Below, in pieces: positions 10,255 through 21,365 of a stretch of DNA of 64,000 nucleotides. The notes below the pieces were generated by a model. The model did no database searches and had not been told where the DNA came from. It saw only the letters and a program-made list of their open reading frames with translations. The position numbers and the translations under genes are program-made. Positions within the stretch are counted from its first letter, which is position 1; each line of letters starts with the position of its first letter. The DNA comes from Prototheca cutis (Eukaryota; Chlorophyta; Trebouxiophyceae; Chlorellales; Chlorellaceae), in NCBI GenBank assembly GCA_002897115.2, contig BCIH01000011.1, positions 31,472 through 95,471 on the forward strand. The letters run 5' to 3'.

Positions 10255-11262
10255 TAGCTCATCCTGATGCTATTGACTGCCCAGGGGAAGAGGCGTGCAC
10301 CGCACTGCCATGGAGTGAAGACACGCAACCCTGATCTCGGTTAGCAACCCCAGAGGAGCCACAACTGCCACGCCGCTCTGTGCACCAGCTTGTTGCGGAT
10401 GGTCGCCCTGCAGGACGGGTGGAAAGTGGGGCGCGGTGACTTGCAGCGCGCTTTACTGAACAGCTCAATTCACGATCACTGCAGGCAGCGACGATGAGCA
10501 ACACCTGCCGTGCACACAAGCTGGCATCCCGGGACAATCCACTCCGACGCCCGGTCCGACACGCATCATTGNACTCACAAGTATCGTATCTTTCGAACGA
10601 GGTCCTGCGTGTGTTGGTTGGGGAGAAAGGTTGTGGGGGGTTGCATGATGTGTGGCGGCTGGCGCCCTTCTTGTCTGCCAGGCCAGACAACCCTCCAAGG
10701 CCCCCCTGCCCTCATGCATACCGGTGAGAGCATGTGTTGAACAGAGGTGACTTTCTCATGGAGACCCTTGCCCTGGGCACCAAACCCGACTGACAGGACT
10801 GTGTTGTTGTTGTTATTGTGGTGGTGGTGTGGGTGGATTGGGGACTTGGAAAGGGGCCAACAGGGCCCGTTGTGAACCAGTTGGGCCACACACCAGAGCG
10901 TGTACTCAAGCAAGCGTGCACCAATGCGTCAGAGATTTGAGAACAGTTGCATCCAGACCAATGTTCTTCACAGAAAAAGCTCAGGATGCGCGATTGGGCC
11001 AGGCCTGCAGCGGCAGGTGCTGGTATCCCCGCTACTGCTGCGCACCGTATTCCAGTTCCTTGGAGCTTCTCACCACCTGGGGGACATGGGGGTTTGGGAG
11101 GCGTTGTTGAGGGGCATGGGGGCCCTTGGAACACAGCGTACGCTCCATGCCACAGCTTGTAACCTGTCCACGCACCAGCTCGTAGTCATTGGCCGCGGGG
11201 AGGTTGGCGTGCTTGGCCGCAGCCTGGGTAGCCGAGTCAAGGGTGGAGATGCAGCCTCCCAT
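9865..11262 (-). CDS. DUF4145-like protein with a predicted N-myristoylation site; middle exons interrupted by poly-G tracts
   Basis: Exon 1 starts at 11262 with MGGCISTLDSA, a typical myristoylation signal (Gly2, Ser6) with Cys4 as possible palmitoyl site, and ends at 11164 or 11176. Exons 11076-11046, 10789-10722 and 10604-10579 follow in phase, then one starting at the GTCCTGCAG acceptor near 10410. Together they read VVRSSKELEY, GLHEKVTSVQHML and VRKIRYLATIRNKLVH. A helix with KIRxLxxxRNKxVH is the hallmark of DUF4145-type domains. The last exon is 10014-9865 (IHEYDFNAIPDRAAF to the stop). The link between the RNKLVH exon and the last exon is not resolved: the intron contains the poly-C (sense) tracts and may be misassembled. 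The function of DUF4145 proteins is unknown; membrane anchoring is inferred from the N-terminus only. Confidence 0.5.
10029..10252. repeat. Three giant poly-G tracts (89, 66 and 30 G)
   Basis: Uninterrupted G runs lie at 10029-10117, 10130-10195 and 10223-10252, separated by short unique spacers (cctaacaggg and about 27 bp containing tcgatgtgcatgtgcag). On the sense strand of the gene they are C runs just upstream of the last splice acceptor, so they could serve as an extreme pyrimidine tract. They may equally be polymerase slippage or assembly artefacts. Confidence 0.9.
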
Positions 11263-11655
11263 GGCGACCAGCTCCCTTGCTCGCGCCTACACTACTGCCG
11301 ACATGGCCAAGCACACGGCGCTGGGTTTCCGTTTGGTACGCCTTTACAGCGGGGATCATGCGCAGACAGGAAGAGATCGCCCCGAAGGGCTACGAACGCC
11401 CCCACACGTGTCGGCTTTTTCAAAACAGCTCGTCACCCTGGCCCCCGGAAACAAGGCCGGGGGCCAGTTGGAAACAAGGACTGCCCAGCACAACATGCCA
11501 GAGAAGCAGGGAAGGTTGAACATTATTCAGAGCATGACATGTGAACGTGGTGGGCATGATGGACAGTGGCGCTGCTCAGTCCTGGGCAAGCTGCGCTGGC
11601 AACGATACACGGAGCAAGCAAAAAATCATAGTCCCACCGGCTGCCGATGGCCCAA
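11263..11655. other. Intergenic between two minus-strand genes
   Basis: Upstream flank of the DUF4145-like gene and 3' flank of HAP2. No exon-like frame with splice sites seen. Confidence 0.5.
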
Positions 11656-14600
11656 TCAGTACTTGTATTGCTTGGGGCCAGGGCTGGAGGGTGCAGAGGG
11701 GTGCTGCATTGGGTACATTCCCATCGCAGTATCAGACCGGGCACCGCCTGCGTACATGTTGGGGTCCTGGAGGTGTGTTATTGATGCAATGCCCTGGTCT
11801 GGAGACGACCAGGGCTGGCTGGCGTATGGCCCATTGAGATGGCCCGGTGTTGCCGGCACGCCCAGGGCCGGCGAAGCGGCAGCACTGGTGCCGGAGCCCA
11901 TCCCCGCACCCGGCAGGGGCATCAGCGACGCGGCCGCCGACTGTAGTGCGACCATGCCAGGCAGCTGGCCAAAGCCATGTGGGGATTGAGGCGCCCGTGG
12001 GTACACCGCCTGGGCCGTCGACAGGGCCAGCCCTGAAGGCTGGGAATAGAGTGAGGCGACGGCTGTGGGGGCCAGGCCCGAAGGCTGCGAGTATAAAGTC
12101 CCAGCTCCCTGGAGCAGCCCGGAGGGCTGTGAATAGAGCGCTCCAGCACCCTGGGGCATCCCGGAGGGCTGCGGGGACAGCATCCCAGTCCCCTGGGGCA
12201 GCCCGGAGGGCTGTGAATAGAGCGCTCTAGCACCCTGAGGCATCCCGGAGGGCTGCGGGGACAGCATGCCCGCAATTGGAGGTAGGCCGGATGGTTGTGA
12301 GTACAACTGGCTGCCCATCAGGGGCATGCCAGAAGGCTGTGGGGATAGTATGCCGGGGCCTGGTCCCAGGCCTGAAGGCTGCGAGTACAGCGCCGTCTGC
12401 TGCTGGTGCTCGACTTGTGTCATGAAACTGCCCGGAAGCTGGGTCATCGAGCCGTCAGCGGCAGCCTGCGCGGCCGGCAAGGGTGCAACCCCGCCACCGC
12501 CGCTGCCGCCAAATGGCCAGGAAGGGATGGTCCAGGTTGCCGCGGATCGGAGGAAAGAAGCACGCACAGATGTCTGCCTTGGGAGATGGCCCTCGGTGCT
12601 TTGAGCTTGGTCCGTGGAGGCTTCAAGCTCGCCACCGCCGCTGGGTCCAGCATCGCCGGTACTGCTGTTTGGCATCTTCTTCTTTGGCAAGACAGGTATG
12701 TCAGAGTCGGCTCCATCGGCTTTCTTTGTAGGGACCGCCACTGGCGGCGCTTCAACGGGTTCAACAGCAGTCTTGCGGGCCGACTTGCTGCCGCAGGACA
12801 GCGCGCCTGCCAGAAGCTTCAAGGCCCACAGCAGCCACCCCTTCTTGGCTGCAAAGAGCAGCCCTGCCACGCCCAAGACCATGGCTGAGATGTACCCAGC
12901 ACCCTGTATTTGTGTGTGTGTTTTGCGGGGGGGGGGGGGGGACTTGGCAAGGGTGATTCTCACACCATGCAGCTGCGTCTCCACCTGGGGTCCACTCCAA
13001 TCAAAGCAAAACAGAACCGTCCCACTCACCGCAGCAATGTTTGTCCAGCAGCTATAGTTTATCAGGCATTTAAAGGAAAAAGACGAGCCGCAGACTTCCT
13101 GGCAGCCGCTGAATGAGGTGGCGATCGTTGCCGGGTCTGAATACTGCGTGACGGTTGAGTGGCGGCATTGTGCTCGGTGCTGTGGATCTGTGTCTACACG
13201 AAACAAAGTGCATGCAGCCACAAGTAAGGTACCAGCCCTCCACCCCAGCACTTAACGCACCCATAATCTCACTCACCGGCGGGGACATTTCTCCTGGGGA
13301 GGGGTCCTCGCCATAGTCAGTCTGCGTGGTGGTCCACCCTACGCTGGTACTGGTCAGCAGGTCCCCCTGGAAATCACGGACCTCAACATTGCAGCTGGAG
13401 TTTGTCGCCGCATCGGTGGACATCTGCACCTCGAATGTAAAGTTATTTGTACCCCCGGCCGGCAGCGTCGCGTACTGTGCCTGTGCGTATGTGTGTTTTT
13501 TGGATGGGGGGGATTGGATTGGAGGATTCTCATGGGGGTTTGGACAGCTGGCATTGAGGAAAGCATATATATGAACGGTTTGGGGGATTGGGTCGTCAAA
13601 TGGCCCAAGTGCCGGGATCCGCCACACCTGCCCCCAAACCCTGAGATTGCCAACACGCAACAGTGCACCAACCATCCCCCGACCGCCGCACCGGGATGCC
13701 CACAACGCCGGCGGTACAGCTGGTGACACTGACATAGTAATCGGCCGCCAGCGTCCCCGTGTTTTGCAGCTGCATGGATGGATGGGATGCTGAGGGTTCT
13801 TAGGGTTGGTGGTGGGGCTTTAATAAGCATCAGACAGCATCCTGTTTCCCGCCGCGTTGCAAATTGCCCCCGGCCTGCATTGACTGATAGATTGCACTGG
13901 GGAGAAACACAAGCACAGCAGCAGGTGGCAACAGGTCGTGCCTGGACTACGAGGTACCCTTTGCTCTGCATGGACTGCAGCACGCCACAGATGTCCGTGT
14001 TGGCCGTACATATCTGCAGGATTATGGAACGATTCTGTCATAATTTCTTGGCCAACGGGTCGATGCACAGTATAAGCTTGNATCCGTGTGGCTGGCACAA
14101 GATTCTTACATGAAGCACACACATGCAGACACACACACGCATGCATGTCAAGAGGTGCCCACATGCTCAACGTACCGATGTGCTGAGGATGGATGCAGGC
14201 GAGATGTTTGAGATGAGCTGGACGCTGTCTGCCGACACCGACAGCGTGACGAGACTCTGGGTGATGCCGCTGAGTGGGAGGTTGAGCAAAAATGTTCCCA
14301 CGCCAGTTGTCGTGTTGGTTGACAGCGTGATCTGTGGCGGAAGCGTCGAGGACGCTTTTGAGGGGAGAGGTTGGATGACTAAAAGCGGGCGGGGAGTGGT
14401 TTGGCAGTTGAGACAGTTGAGAGGGATGTGTGCCGCCCTTGTGCGGTGGTGGTGGTCTTCTGGGAATGCTTCAAGTCAATCCTTGCTACCTGCACACACA
14501 CAAAACAAAGCACAACAAAACAGGCACACTTAATTTAATTTAGAAATTCCAACCAACAGACCTGGCGGTCATTGGAGCTGTCGCCTCCCCAACGGTACAG

Positions 14601-15423
14601 CATGTACTGGAACGATTGACCGGCGGTGTAGCGCGCAACATCAGAAAAATAGTAGTCGTAGATCTGGTTCTTCAGGCAAGACCCAGATGGCACGTCGCAC
14701 CGGTTGGACTGCCCGCTCCGAAAAGCCCTGTTGTGGAGAAAGGAGGGGGGCCATGGTTGAGGAGGCGGCAAAGAGCCAAGGTGACTGCGGGGGAGCAAGA
14801 CCAATGCTCCAGGGTACAGGTAGTGATGCTGTACCGTGTCACCACACCCTGCCCCTTCTGCACAATCCCTTTAGAAAAGGGGCCCCCGCTCAGAAACATA
14901 CATGCAAATAAAATAACCCCCCCTCCCCAACACACACACACACACCCCGACAAAAATAATAAAAATGATGATGAACAACTTCCATGCTTACGTATATCCC
15001 ACTCCAACTTTGTTGCAGGTGAGCCCCGTTGGATCGACCAGGCTTGGGTCCAGCACCATCCACTGGGCTCGATTGCTGGCAAAGGCCACGGTCGGCAGTT
15101 CGTCCTGGGAACTGAGTGGGACCATCAGGAACTTGTCTGTGAGCACGGGGACCTGGGAGTAAGAAGCCAGGTCTCCGAGGAGCTGTGCGCTCAGTGTCTT
15201 GTCACTCGACCGCCTGATGGGCACCGAGGGGTTGACCGTCAGCGTCTCACTCGTGGCCACGCTGCCGTTAGTCGCCATTGTGGTTATGTTAAAGGTGATG
15301 TCAAAATCAATATTATATGCCCCAATGACATAACCCTGGTCAGTGGGTTAGGGTTTGGGGTGATAGTTGGATGGGCATGATCCCAGGGCGGTGGGTAAGT
15401 TGGACTACAGTCAAAACAACCCC

Positions 15424-15454
<31 letters not shown>

Positions 15455-16648
15455 GAAAAAAAAAGAAAAAGAAAACACGGACACAAACACACCCATTCAA
15501 ACACGCATGGATCCAGTCAATGCATCCCCACCCACCAGCCAGCACAGATGCAGCTCCATTCCACGTACCACATACCACCAGTTGGCATTGAACCGCAGGC
15601 AGGAGGCCGAGGCAGGGGGGTCAGCATACGCATTGCCCGATGAGTCCACACAGACCAGACCGCCACGGTACGTATTCTGCCAGCTCCCGCTCACCAGCGT
15701 GCATGCACAGCAAAAGCCCTGGGAATCACTGCAATCGGGGTGTGTTTTGTATGTGGGGGTTTGCATGGGCCGAGAGGTGCTGGCCCACTGGTCATGCAAT
15801 TCATTCAGCAACCAACACTCGTGCACCAACGAAGACACCCATCCGCTTCTGCCAACAGCCTCTCACATACCCCAAGCCCAACTGCAAAAAGCCACCCGCA
15901 ACCAAAGCAAGCATTCATAAGCACTGACTAGACGTTCTGGCCGTTGAGGGTGGCCCAGCCGCAAGTGACATCGGCGGCGTTGGGCCAGTCCTGGCATGTG
16001 CTGGCTGTGCTTGCAATCAGCGTCTCCTGTGGCAGCCCGTTGTACCGGCGACTGTACGTCAGAGGCCACACCGCATAGACGGGGGATTTTGTCATTTCCA
16101 CTGTCAGGTTGGCAGCCAGATCACGGCAGGTGCAGCCGGAATCGGTGGCGTAGTCGCAAGGGCAGGGGCAAGCACCCGTAGGACTGCATGGATGTCGTCG
16201 GCTTTTTCTGGTTGTATTTGTGGGTGGTCTGGGGTCTGCGGAATACCCCCAGGGTCGACCAGAGCGCCTGAGCGTCACCCGGCCGCCCACCCCGCGCACC
16301 TATTGACGCAGGGGAGGCTGAAGAGCAGTTGGTCAGAGGCGTAGAGATGGTTGTTGGCCAGGGTCAGGGTTACNACAATCTTGTTCTGGCACGTGATGTC
16401 CGCAGAAGACGTCTGCGAGGGGGGAGATTGGCTGTGTGTCATCAGCGCTCTAGAAAGGCTTGGCATGGACACCCCACAGCGTGCACAGGAATCTCGAGCC
16501 CTCCCATCCCAACACCGCCCCTCATACTCGCCGATCCGTCATTGACGCAGGAAGACAGGGTCCCCGACGATATCACCGTCCCATCGACGGGGACCAGGGC
16601 CGCCACCAGGGCCAGTGCCATGACCAGGGTCCCCCGCCATCCCAACAT
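11656..16648 (-). CDS. HAP2: HAP2/GCS1 gamete membrane fusion protein
   Basis: About 1040 residues. Confident exons: 16412-16300, 16183-15934, 15718-15572, 15335-14992, 14727-14562, 14331-14176, a start at 14013, then 13769-13692, 13480-13277, 13179-13030 and 12903-11656. The first exon starts at 16648 (or in-frame Met 16672); its 3' end and the junction near 13870-13960 are uncertain. After a signal peptide (about residues 1-23) comes TVISSGTLSSC, the usual HAP2 N-terminus. The HAP2-GCS1 domain is clear: CTCRDLAANLTVEMTKSPVY, GFCCACTLVSGSWQ (fusion-loop exon), GDLASYSQVPVLTDKFLMVP, GLTCNKVGVGY, CLKNQIYDYYFSD and SCTAGVVGIPAQYATLPAG. A cysteine cluster precedes one transmembrane helix (MVLGVAGLLFAAKKGWLLW) at the start of the last exon. 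The cytoplasmic tail of about 370 residues is proline/serine-rich and carries a 9-copy repeat. HAP2 is the class II fusogen that merges gamete membranes in algae, plants and protists. Confidence 0.9.
12020..12395 (-). repeat. Nine-copy QPSG repeat in the HAP2 cytoplasmic tail
   Basis: The last HAP2 exon encodes nine imperfect units of 12-14 residues alternating LYSQPSGL and LSPQPSGMP. At the DNA level the units share the word gagggctg or gaaggctg about every 36-42 bp. Copies differ by several bases, so this is not a recent expansion. Confidence 0.9.
15420..15474. repeat. Homopolymer C/A tract inside a HAP2 intron
   Basis: About 24 C followed by an A-rich run, inside the intron between 15335 and 15572. 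Similar C-run plus A-run pairs end introns at 55931-55965 (MRD1 gene) and near 3922-3940. Confidence 0.8.
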
Positions 16649-17059
16649 GTGCGAGGCCGTCGGACCCGGCATGTCACCTCGCGTCGCTCTCCATACTTTC
16701 AAATCTGACGTTGTGATTGTTCGAAGCTAGATCGAGAGTGTGCCGGCCGCCAAACTGTGTCCTCGCCGCTCCTCGAGGACCGCACAAGAAGCCGTCGGCA
16801 TGAGTCCCCTCCCGAACCGGCACGGGCCCAGCTACCCCTCCCCACGCGGCTTCGATGCAGGCCCTCAAACCCTGAATGACAAATCTTACAGCACATGAGG
16901 GCCCTATGATTCTGCAAAAATGAAATCCTCGCGCCACACCGGGCACGCAATGAACATAAACAGAGGAGGCAAGGATTTGCTGGGGGGGATGTGTGGTGGA
17001 TGAGATGCAGACATCGTTATTGATTGGCAAGGGATGGGGGGTTCTACACGGTGCGGACG
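16649..17059. other. Intergenic upstream of HAP2
   Basis: Upstream flank of HAP2 and 3' flank of the coiled-coil gene, both minus-strand. No gene seen. Confidence 0.5.
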
Positions 17060-18451
17060 TCAACCGCAGACCCCTCGTGCTGCACCAGCCCCGCACTCGT
17101 CCGGCGACCCGGCCTGTGCCTGACCATCGGCCACCTCCGCCTCGGCACCGCCTTCGCGGGATTCGGGCCTACCACCTGGGGGCCCGCAGATGCGCGCAAT
17201 CGTGCGACGGATCTTTGCCTCCACTGCATCAAGCGCCTCGGCCGAATCGCCACGCGGCGACGGGAGGCGCGCACCGGATGCCCCACCCGGCGCTGCCGAG
17301 GAGCTCAGCGCCGCCTGGCGTGGCCCCGGGCCATCTCCCGCCAGTGACGCCGGCAGGATGGCGGCGGCGGCTCGCCGGGGCCCAGCCCACGTGACATCGG
17401 CCGCCAGCGCCGCTGCCTCCTCCAAGCCCGCCTCTACCGCCAGGTACCTGATTCGATGGGTGTGGAGGGATGCACACGTGGTGAGGGTGGCCTGGGTGGG
17501 TTGATCATTGTACGTGATGTCACTCTCACTTGATAACCCCCCCAGGAACGACACACACCTGATGCACTGTTCAAGGGCAAACCGTTCACGTGCGGTGGCA
17601 GCTTGGCGGGCCCGGAGCTCCTCGGCCTCAAGCTTGACTCGCTGGTAGTAGTGGATGCGCTGCGAGGCATTGCCGTGCCGCAACAACGCTGCTGATTCAC
17701 GGAGCTCGGCCTGCGCTGCGGCCAGTGCACCAGCCAGGGCCCGCCGCTCCTCCCGGAGCCGCCGCAGCTCCAGCCGCACCGACAACGGACGGACAGACGC
17801 CGTCCAATCGCTTTGACCGGGGTCGTCGTCCCCGTCGCTACCTGCGGTTTTGCGCAGCGATTCCAACAGCTCTGCTGCTGTCGTCGGCGATGGATGCCGA
17901 GGGCCTTGCTGTTGGTTGTCATCAGAAGCACCTGCGGTGTCGTCTCCACCACCAGTACCACCGCCAACAGCCTGAACAAGCCGCCCCAGCTGTTCGCGGG
18001 TGGTCTGCAGCTCGGCGGCCAGCGCATCAGCTCGAGCGGCTTCTGCGGCGGCATCGCGCTCTGCGGTCGCCCGCGCGGCGGCATCGGCATCCCGTGCCAC
18101 CGACAGCGCCTTGATGCGACTCTGCAGCTCGGCATAGGCACCCAGCAGGGCCTCGTGACCGCTCACAGCCTCTGCCAGTTTGGCCCTAAGGGAATCTTGG
18201 GCCTCGACGGACTCGCCACGTGGGAGCGCCACGCCAGAACGTTCCGCGCGCAGCCGTTCCACGAGCTCCAGCAGCCGTCGCACCTCCTGTGCCCGCGCCG
18301 CCAGCAGGCCCCGCAGGCGGCCGAGCTCCGCGCGAGCCGTCGGACTCAGCGCCGTCTCGCCCTCTGAGGACCCGGCCTCATCATCATCGTGGCTCTTTGA
18401 CGATGAGGTGCGGGGTAGAGGAACCGCAGCTTGCGATGAAGAAGCGATGGA

Positions 18452-18484
<33 letters not shown>

Positions 18485-21365
18485 AAGTGGCGGCGCGGGG
18501 GGAGACCCCACGGCGGCGGTGTCTTCGCGCTTGTGCCGGCGCCAGAAGAACCGTGAGGGTGACGGCGTTGCCGGCGCTGTCACAGGCGCTGTCTTTGGAG
18601 AAACATCCAGCTTCGGGGGGGGCGACAACGCCGCCGAAGGCAGTGGCATCGACTTTGCCTCGTCCCGTGGCGACGTCATTCTTTCCTGACCCTCCTCGGG
18701 CATGCAACCCACGCCCACTGCCCCGGCACGCACAGCACGAGCGGCGGTGCGCTGCTCTGAAGCTGCCAACGCCGCCTCCAGCTGCTCGCTGAGCCGCTCG
18801 ACGGCGGCACGTTGCTCGTGCTCCCGCGCCGCGGTGGCCTGGGCCTCTTCTCCGGCCCGCTCCAGCTCGGCTTCTAGAGCCGCCACCCGCGACCGCCCGA
18901 CCTCCAGCGCCAGTTCCAGCTCGCCCACACGCGCCGCCAGCTCGTTCGCGGTCTGGGCGTCGGCTCTTGTAGATTCTTCCTCTTCTTTGGTCTCACCTCC
19001 GACGATCAACGCAGCTCCGCCAAGAGGAACAGACTCGCCCTTTTTGGCCGCCGCCGCCGCCTCCAGCCCCTTGTTTACCCGGAGCTTGGCCAATTCGACC
19101 TCAAGGCGCTCGGCAACCCCTCGGGCCCGCTCCAACTCCCCTTCCAGACTCGCCGCGCGGCTCGCCGCGGCTTCCAGCTCGCCGGCGAGCGCCACGCGCT
19201 GGGCCTCCATGGCCTGACCTTCGCGCTGCAGCTGCTCGAGAGCTTCCAGGACTCGCGCACGGCCCGAAGCTACGAGCTCGTCGTTCTCACGGATGGTCGC
19301 CGCCTGGGNCTGCACGCGCGCCGCCAGCGAAGCCTCGCGCCCACGTGAAGCCGCCAACTCAGCTGCCGTCGATGCCAGGCGCGCCGCCAACTCAGCCACG
19401 GAAGCGGGGTCCATGTCCACGTCCTCTGCGGATACTGGGGTTGCTGTGATGGCCACTGCTGGCGCTGCACCGGGGGCCGAAGGCGGCAGCTCCGATGACC
19501 CCGTTGCCGAACTATTTCCGGGAGCGGCGGTATTGTTGTCGTTGTCGAGGGCAGCATCACGGATATTACTGGCTGCAGACGGCCCCGCAACTGCGCCTTG
19601 CATCGCTCCACTTGCCCCCGTAGCAGCTCCGCGAACCCCACCACTAGCACCGCCAGCAGCCCCCGACAATGGCGGCCTGGGCACGCGGACCGAGGCACTT
19701 GACCCCGGACTGGGCCCGCTGCTACTGCTGTCGGCAGCTTCGCCGCCGCTGCTGGATCCCGAGCCTTGCACTCGGAGGGCGAGCGCGGCTGCAAGCACTG
19801 CCGCCGCCTGCTGCTGCTGCTGGCGTTGACTGGAGCCAGGCGCTCCAATACCCCCGCCACTACTACCAGTCTGCTGTGCATGGAGCTGCTGCAGGGCCGC
19901 GCGGAGCTCGACGATACGTGACAAATTGCGCTGACGGGAAGCTTCGAGTCTCTCCAACCGCGCGTCGCGGTCGGCCAGCGCGGCTTCGGCGTTGAGGGCC
20001 GTGCGCCGNGCTGCGGCCAGTGCCACACGCAGCTCGTCCACCTGCAGCTTGAGCTCGCGGCGGGANCCCACCTCGCGCTCACGCCGGGCGGCTTCTTCGG
20101 CCTCCGCCGCCGCCTTGGCCCGGATGGCCGCCTGAGCTTCGAGGAGTCGTCGCGCGACGCGGTCGAGCTCCGCCTGCTGCGCTGCCGCGGTGGCAGACGC
20201 CGCCGCAAGCGCGGCCTCGCCGTCGGCCACCCGCCGTCGCATCTCGGACAGCTGTGCCGCCTGATCAGACACCTGCCGCCCACTGACGCCTGCGTTAAGT
20301 GAAAGAGGCCGCGGGCCTTCGTGCTGTTGTTTCCTTCTTCATTGACATACTGAGAGACGGGGCACAAGAACAAGCGGGGTGTCGGGGGGGTCTCTCTGTG
20401 TGTAAGTGTGTGTGACAGGGACCAAAGGCAGGGCGATGCAAATGCCTGTGCCATGAGCACACTCCCGCATGCGGGGTCGTAACTCACCCACGCATGCAAG
20501 ACATGCACACAACACCAAAGCTTGTGCCCTGCATGGGTCCCAGACATGATACCGCCATACCCAATACCAAATACAACAGGCAAAAGCCGACAAGGCCCGC
20601 TCGCCTTTCGTCTGCTCGAGGGCTGCCTGGGTTGCCTGGAGCTGCAGGTCCAGATCCCGGGTTCGCCGCTCCGCCTGCGAACGGGCCGCGATCGGGGACA
20701 ACCCATGGCGTCAAAATGCCATGCAAATAAAATGCGCCATGCCGATGCCCTCGTCGACGCGTTTCATGGAGAGGGCAGGCCCGCCGGGGACACGCCCGAC
20801 TAGCCCTGGCGGCCAGCTTCCCCTACCCCCTGCCCGAAACGCACCTTCTCCACCTGCTCCTTCAGGCGCTCATTCAACTCCCTCTCGTCCGACAAATCTT
20901 TCAATTTAACAAGTCTCTCCTCCGCCTCTTGTTGGGCCTGCGAGAGGGGTTGGGCTAGGTAGTCGGATCGGGGCGTAACACCTGTTCACTTTCGAGCACC
21001 CCCAGCCCCGGCGCCACCACCGGGGATCTGAACCGAACGCCGCTGCGCTGCGGAGGTAACACACCTGTTGAAGCTGTGCAATGAGTTTCTGGGCATCCAG
21101 CAGGTCCTTTGTGAGCTGCTCGATGATTCGCTCGGCGGGGGGAGCGTAGCCCCCGCCATGAACCTGCAGGGCTCACGTGGGCAGGAAAGTTACGCAGCGA
21201 GTGAGGCTGGGGCAGGGGCGCATGGACCACGCACCCGTCGGACAGGGCTGGGGCCCCCATTGCCCGGCCCCGACACACCCATCTGCATACCGGCGAGTCG
21301 GAATAAAGCTGCCCATTTCTTGCAGACGCTTGAGATTTCGCGGTGGCCCGCTTGAAGGGCAGCAT
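17060..21365 (-). CDS. Large alanine/arginine-rich coiled-coil protein, possibly KIF15/HMMR-like microtubule-associated
   Basis: Six exons (21365-21291, 21163-21065, 20937-20845, 20674-20605, 20289-17559, 17447-17060) join in phase to 1151 residues starting MLPFKRATAKSQAS. From about residue 35 to 970 it is almost all heptad-type coiled coil (ERIIEQLTKDLLDAQKLIAQLQQ region, EAEERLVKLKDLSDEREL). It is broken by a Ser/Gly/Pro-rich segment (about 19450-19850) and by a polyalanine run from a CTG/CAG repeat at 18446-18484. Near the end, GNASQRIHYYQRVKLEAEEL resembles the QKIxYxxxLKxEN motif at the end of KIF15/KIN-12 and HMMR coiled coils. There is no motor domain. The intron between 20605 and 20289 uses a GC donor (AAAG|GCGAGC), required by phase. 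Function is unknown; a cytoskeletal or Golgi scaffold is plausible. Two N bases lie in the coding region near 20010 and 20066. Confidence 0.75.
18446..18484. repeat. CTG/CAG triplet repeat encoding polyalanine
   Basis: About 13 near-perfect triplets within the coding exon of the coiled-coil gene. On the minus strand the frame reads GCA codons, giving a polyalanine run. Confidence 0.85.

Noticed and set aside
9811..10334. Polyglycine or polyproline ORFs across the poly-G tracts
   Set aside because: Artefacts of translating homopolymers; only the terminal 50 codons (10014-9865, minus) look like a real exon.
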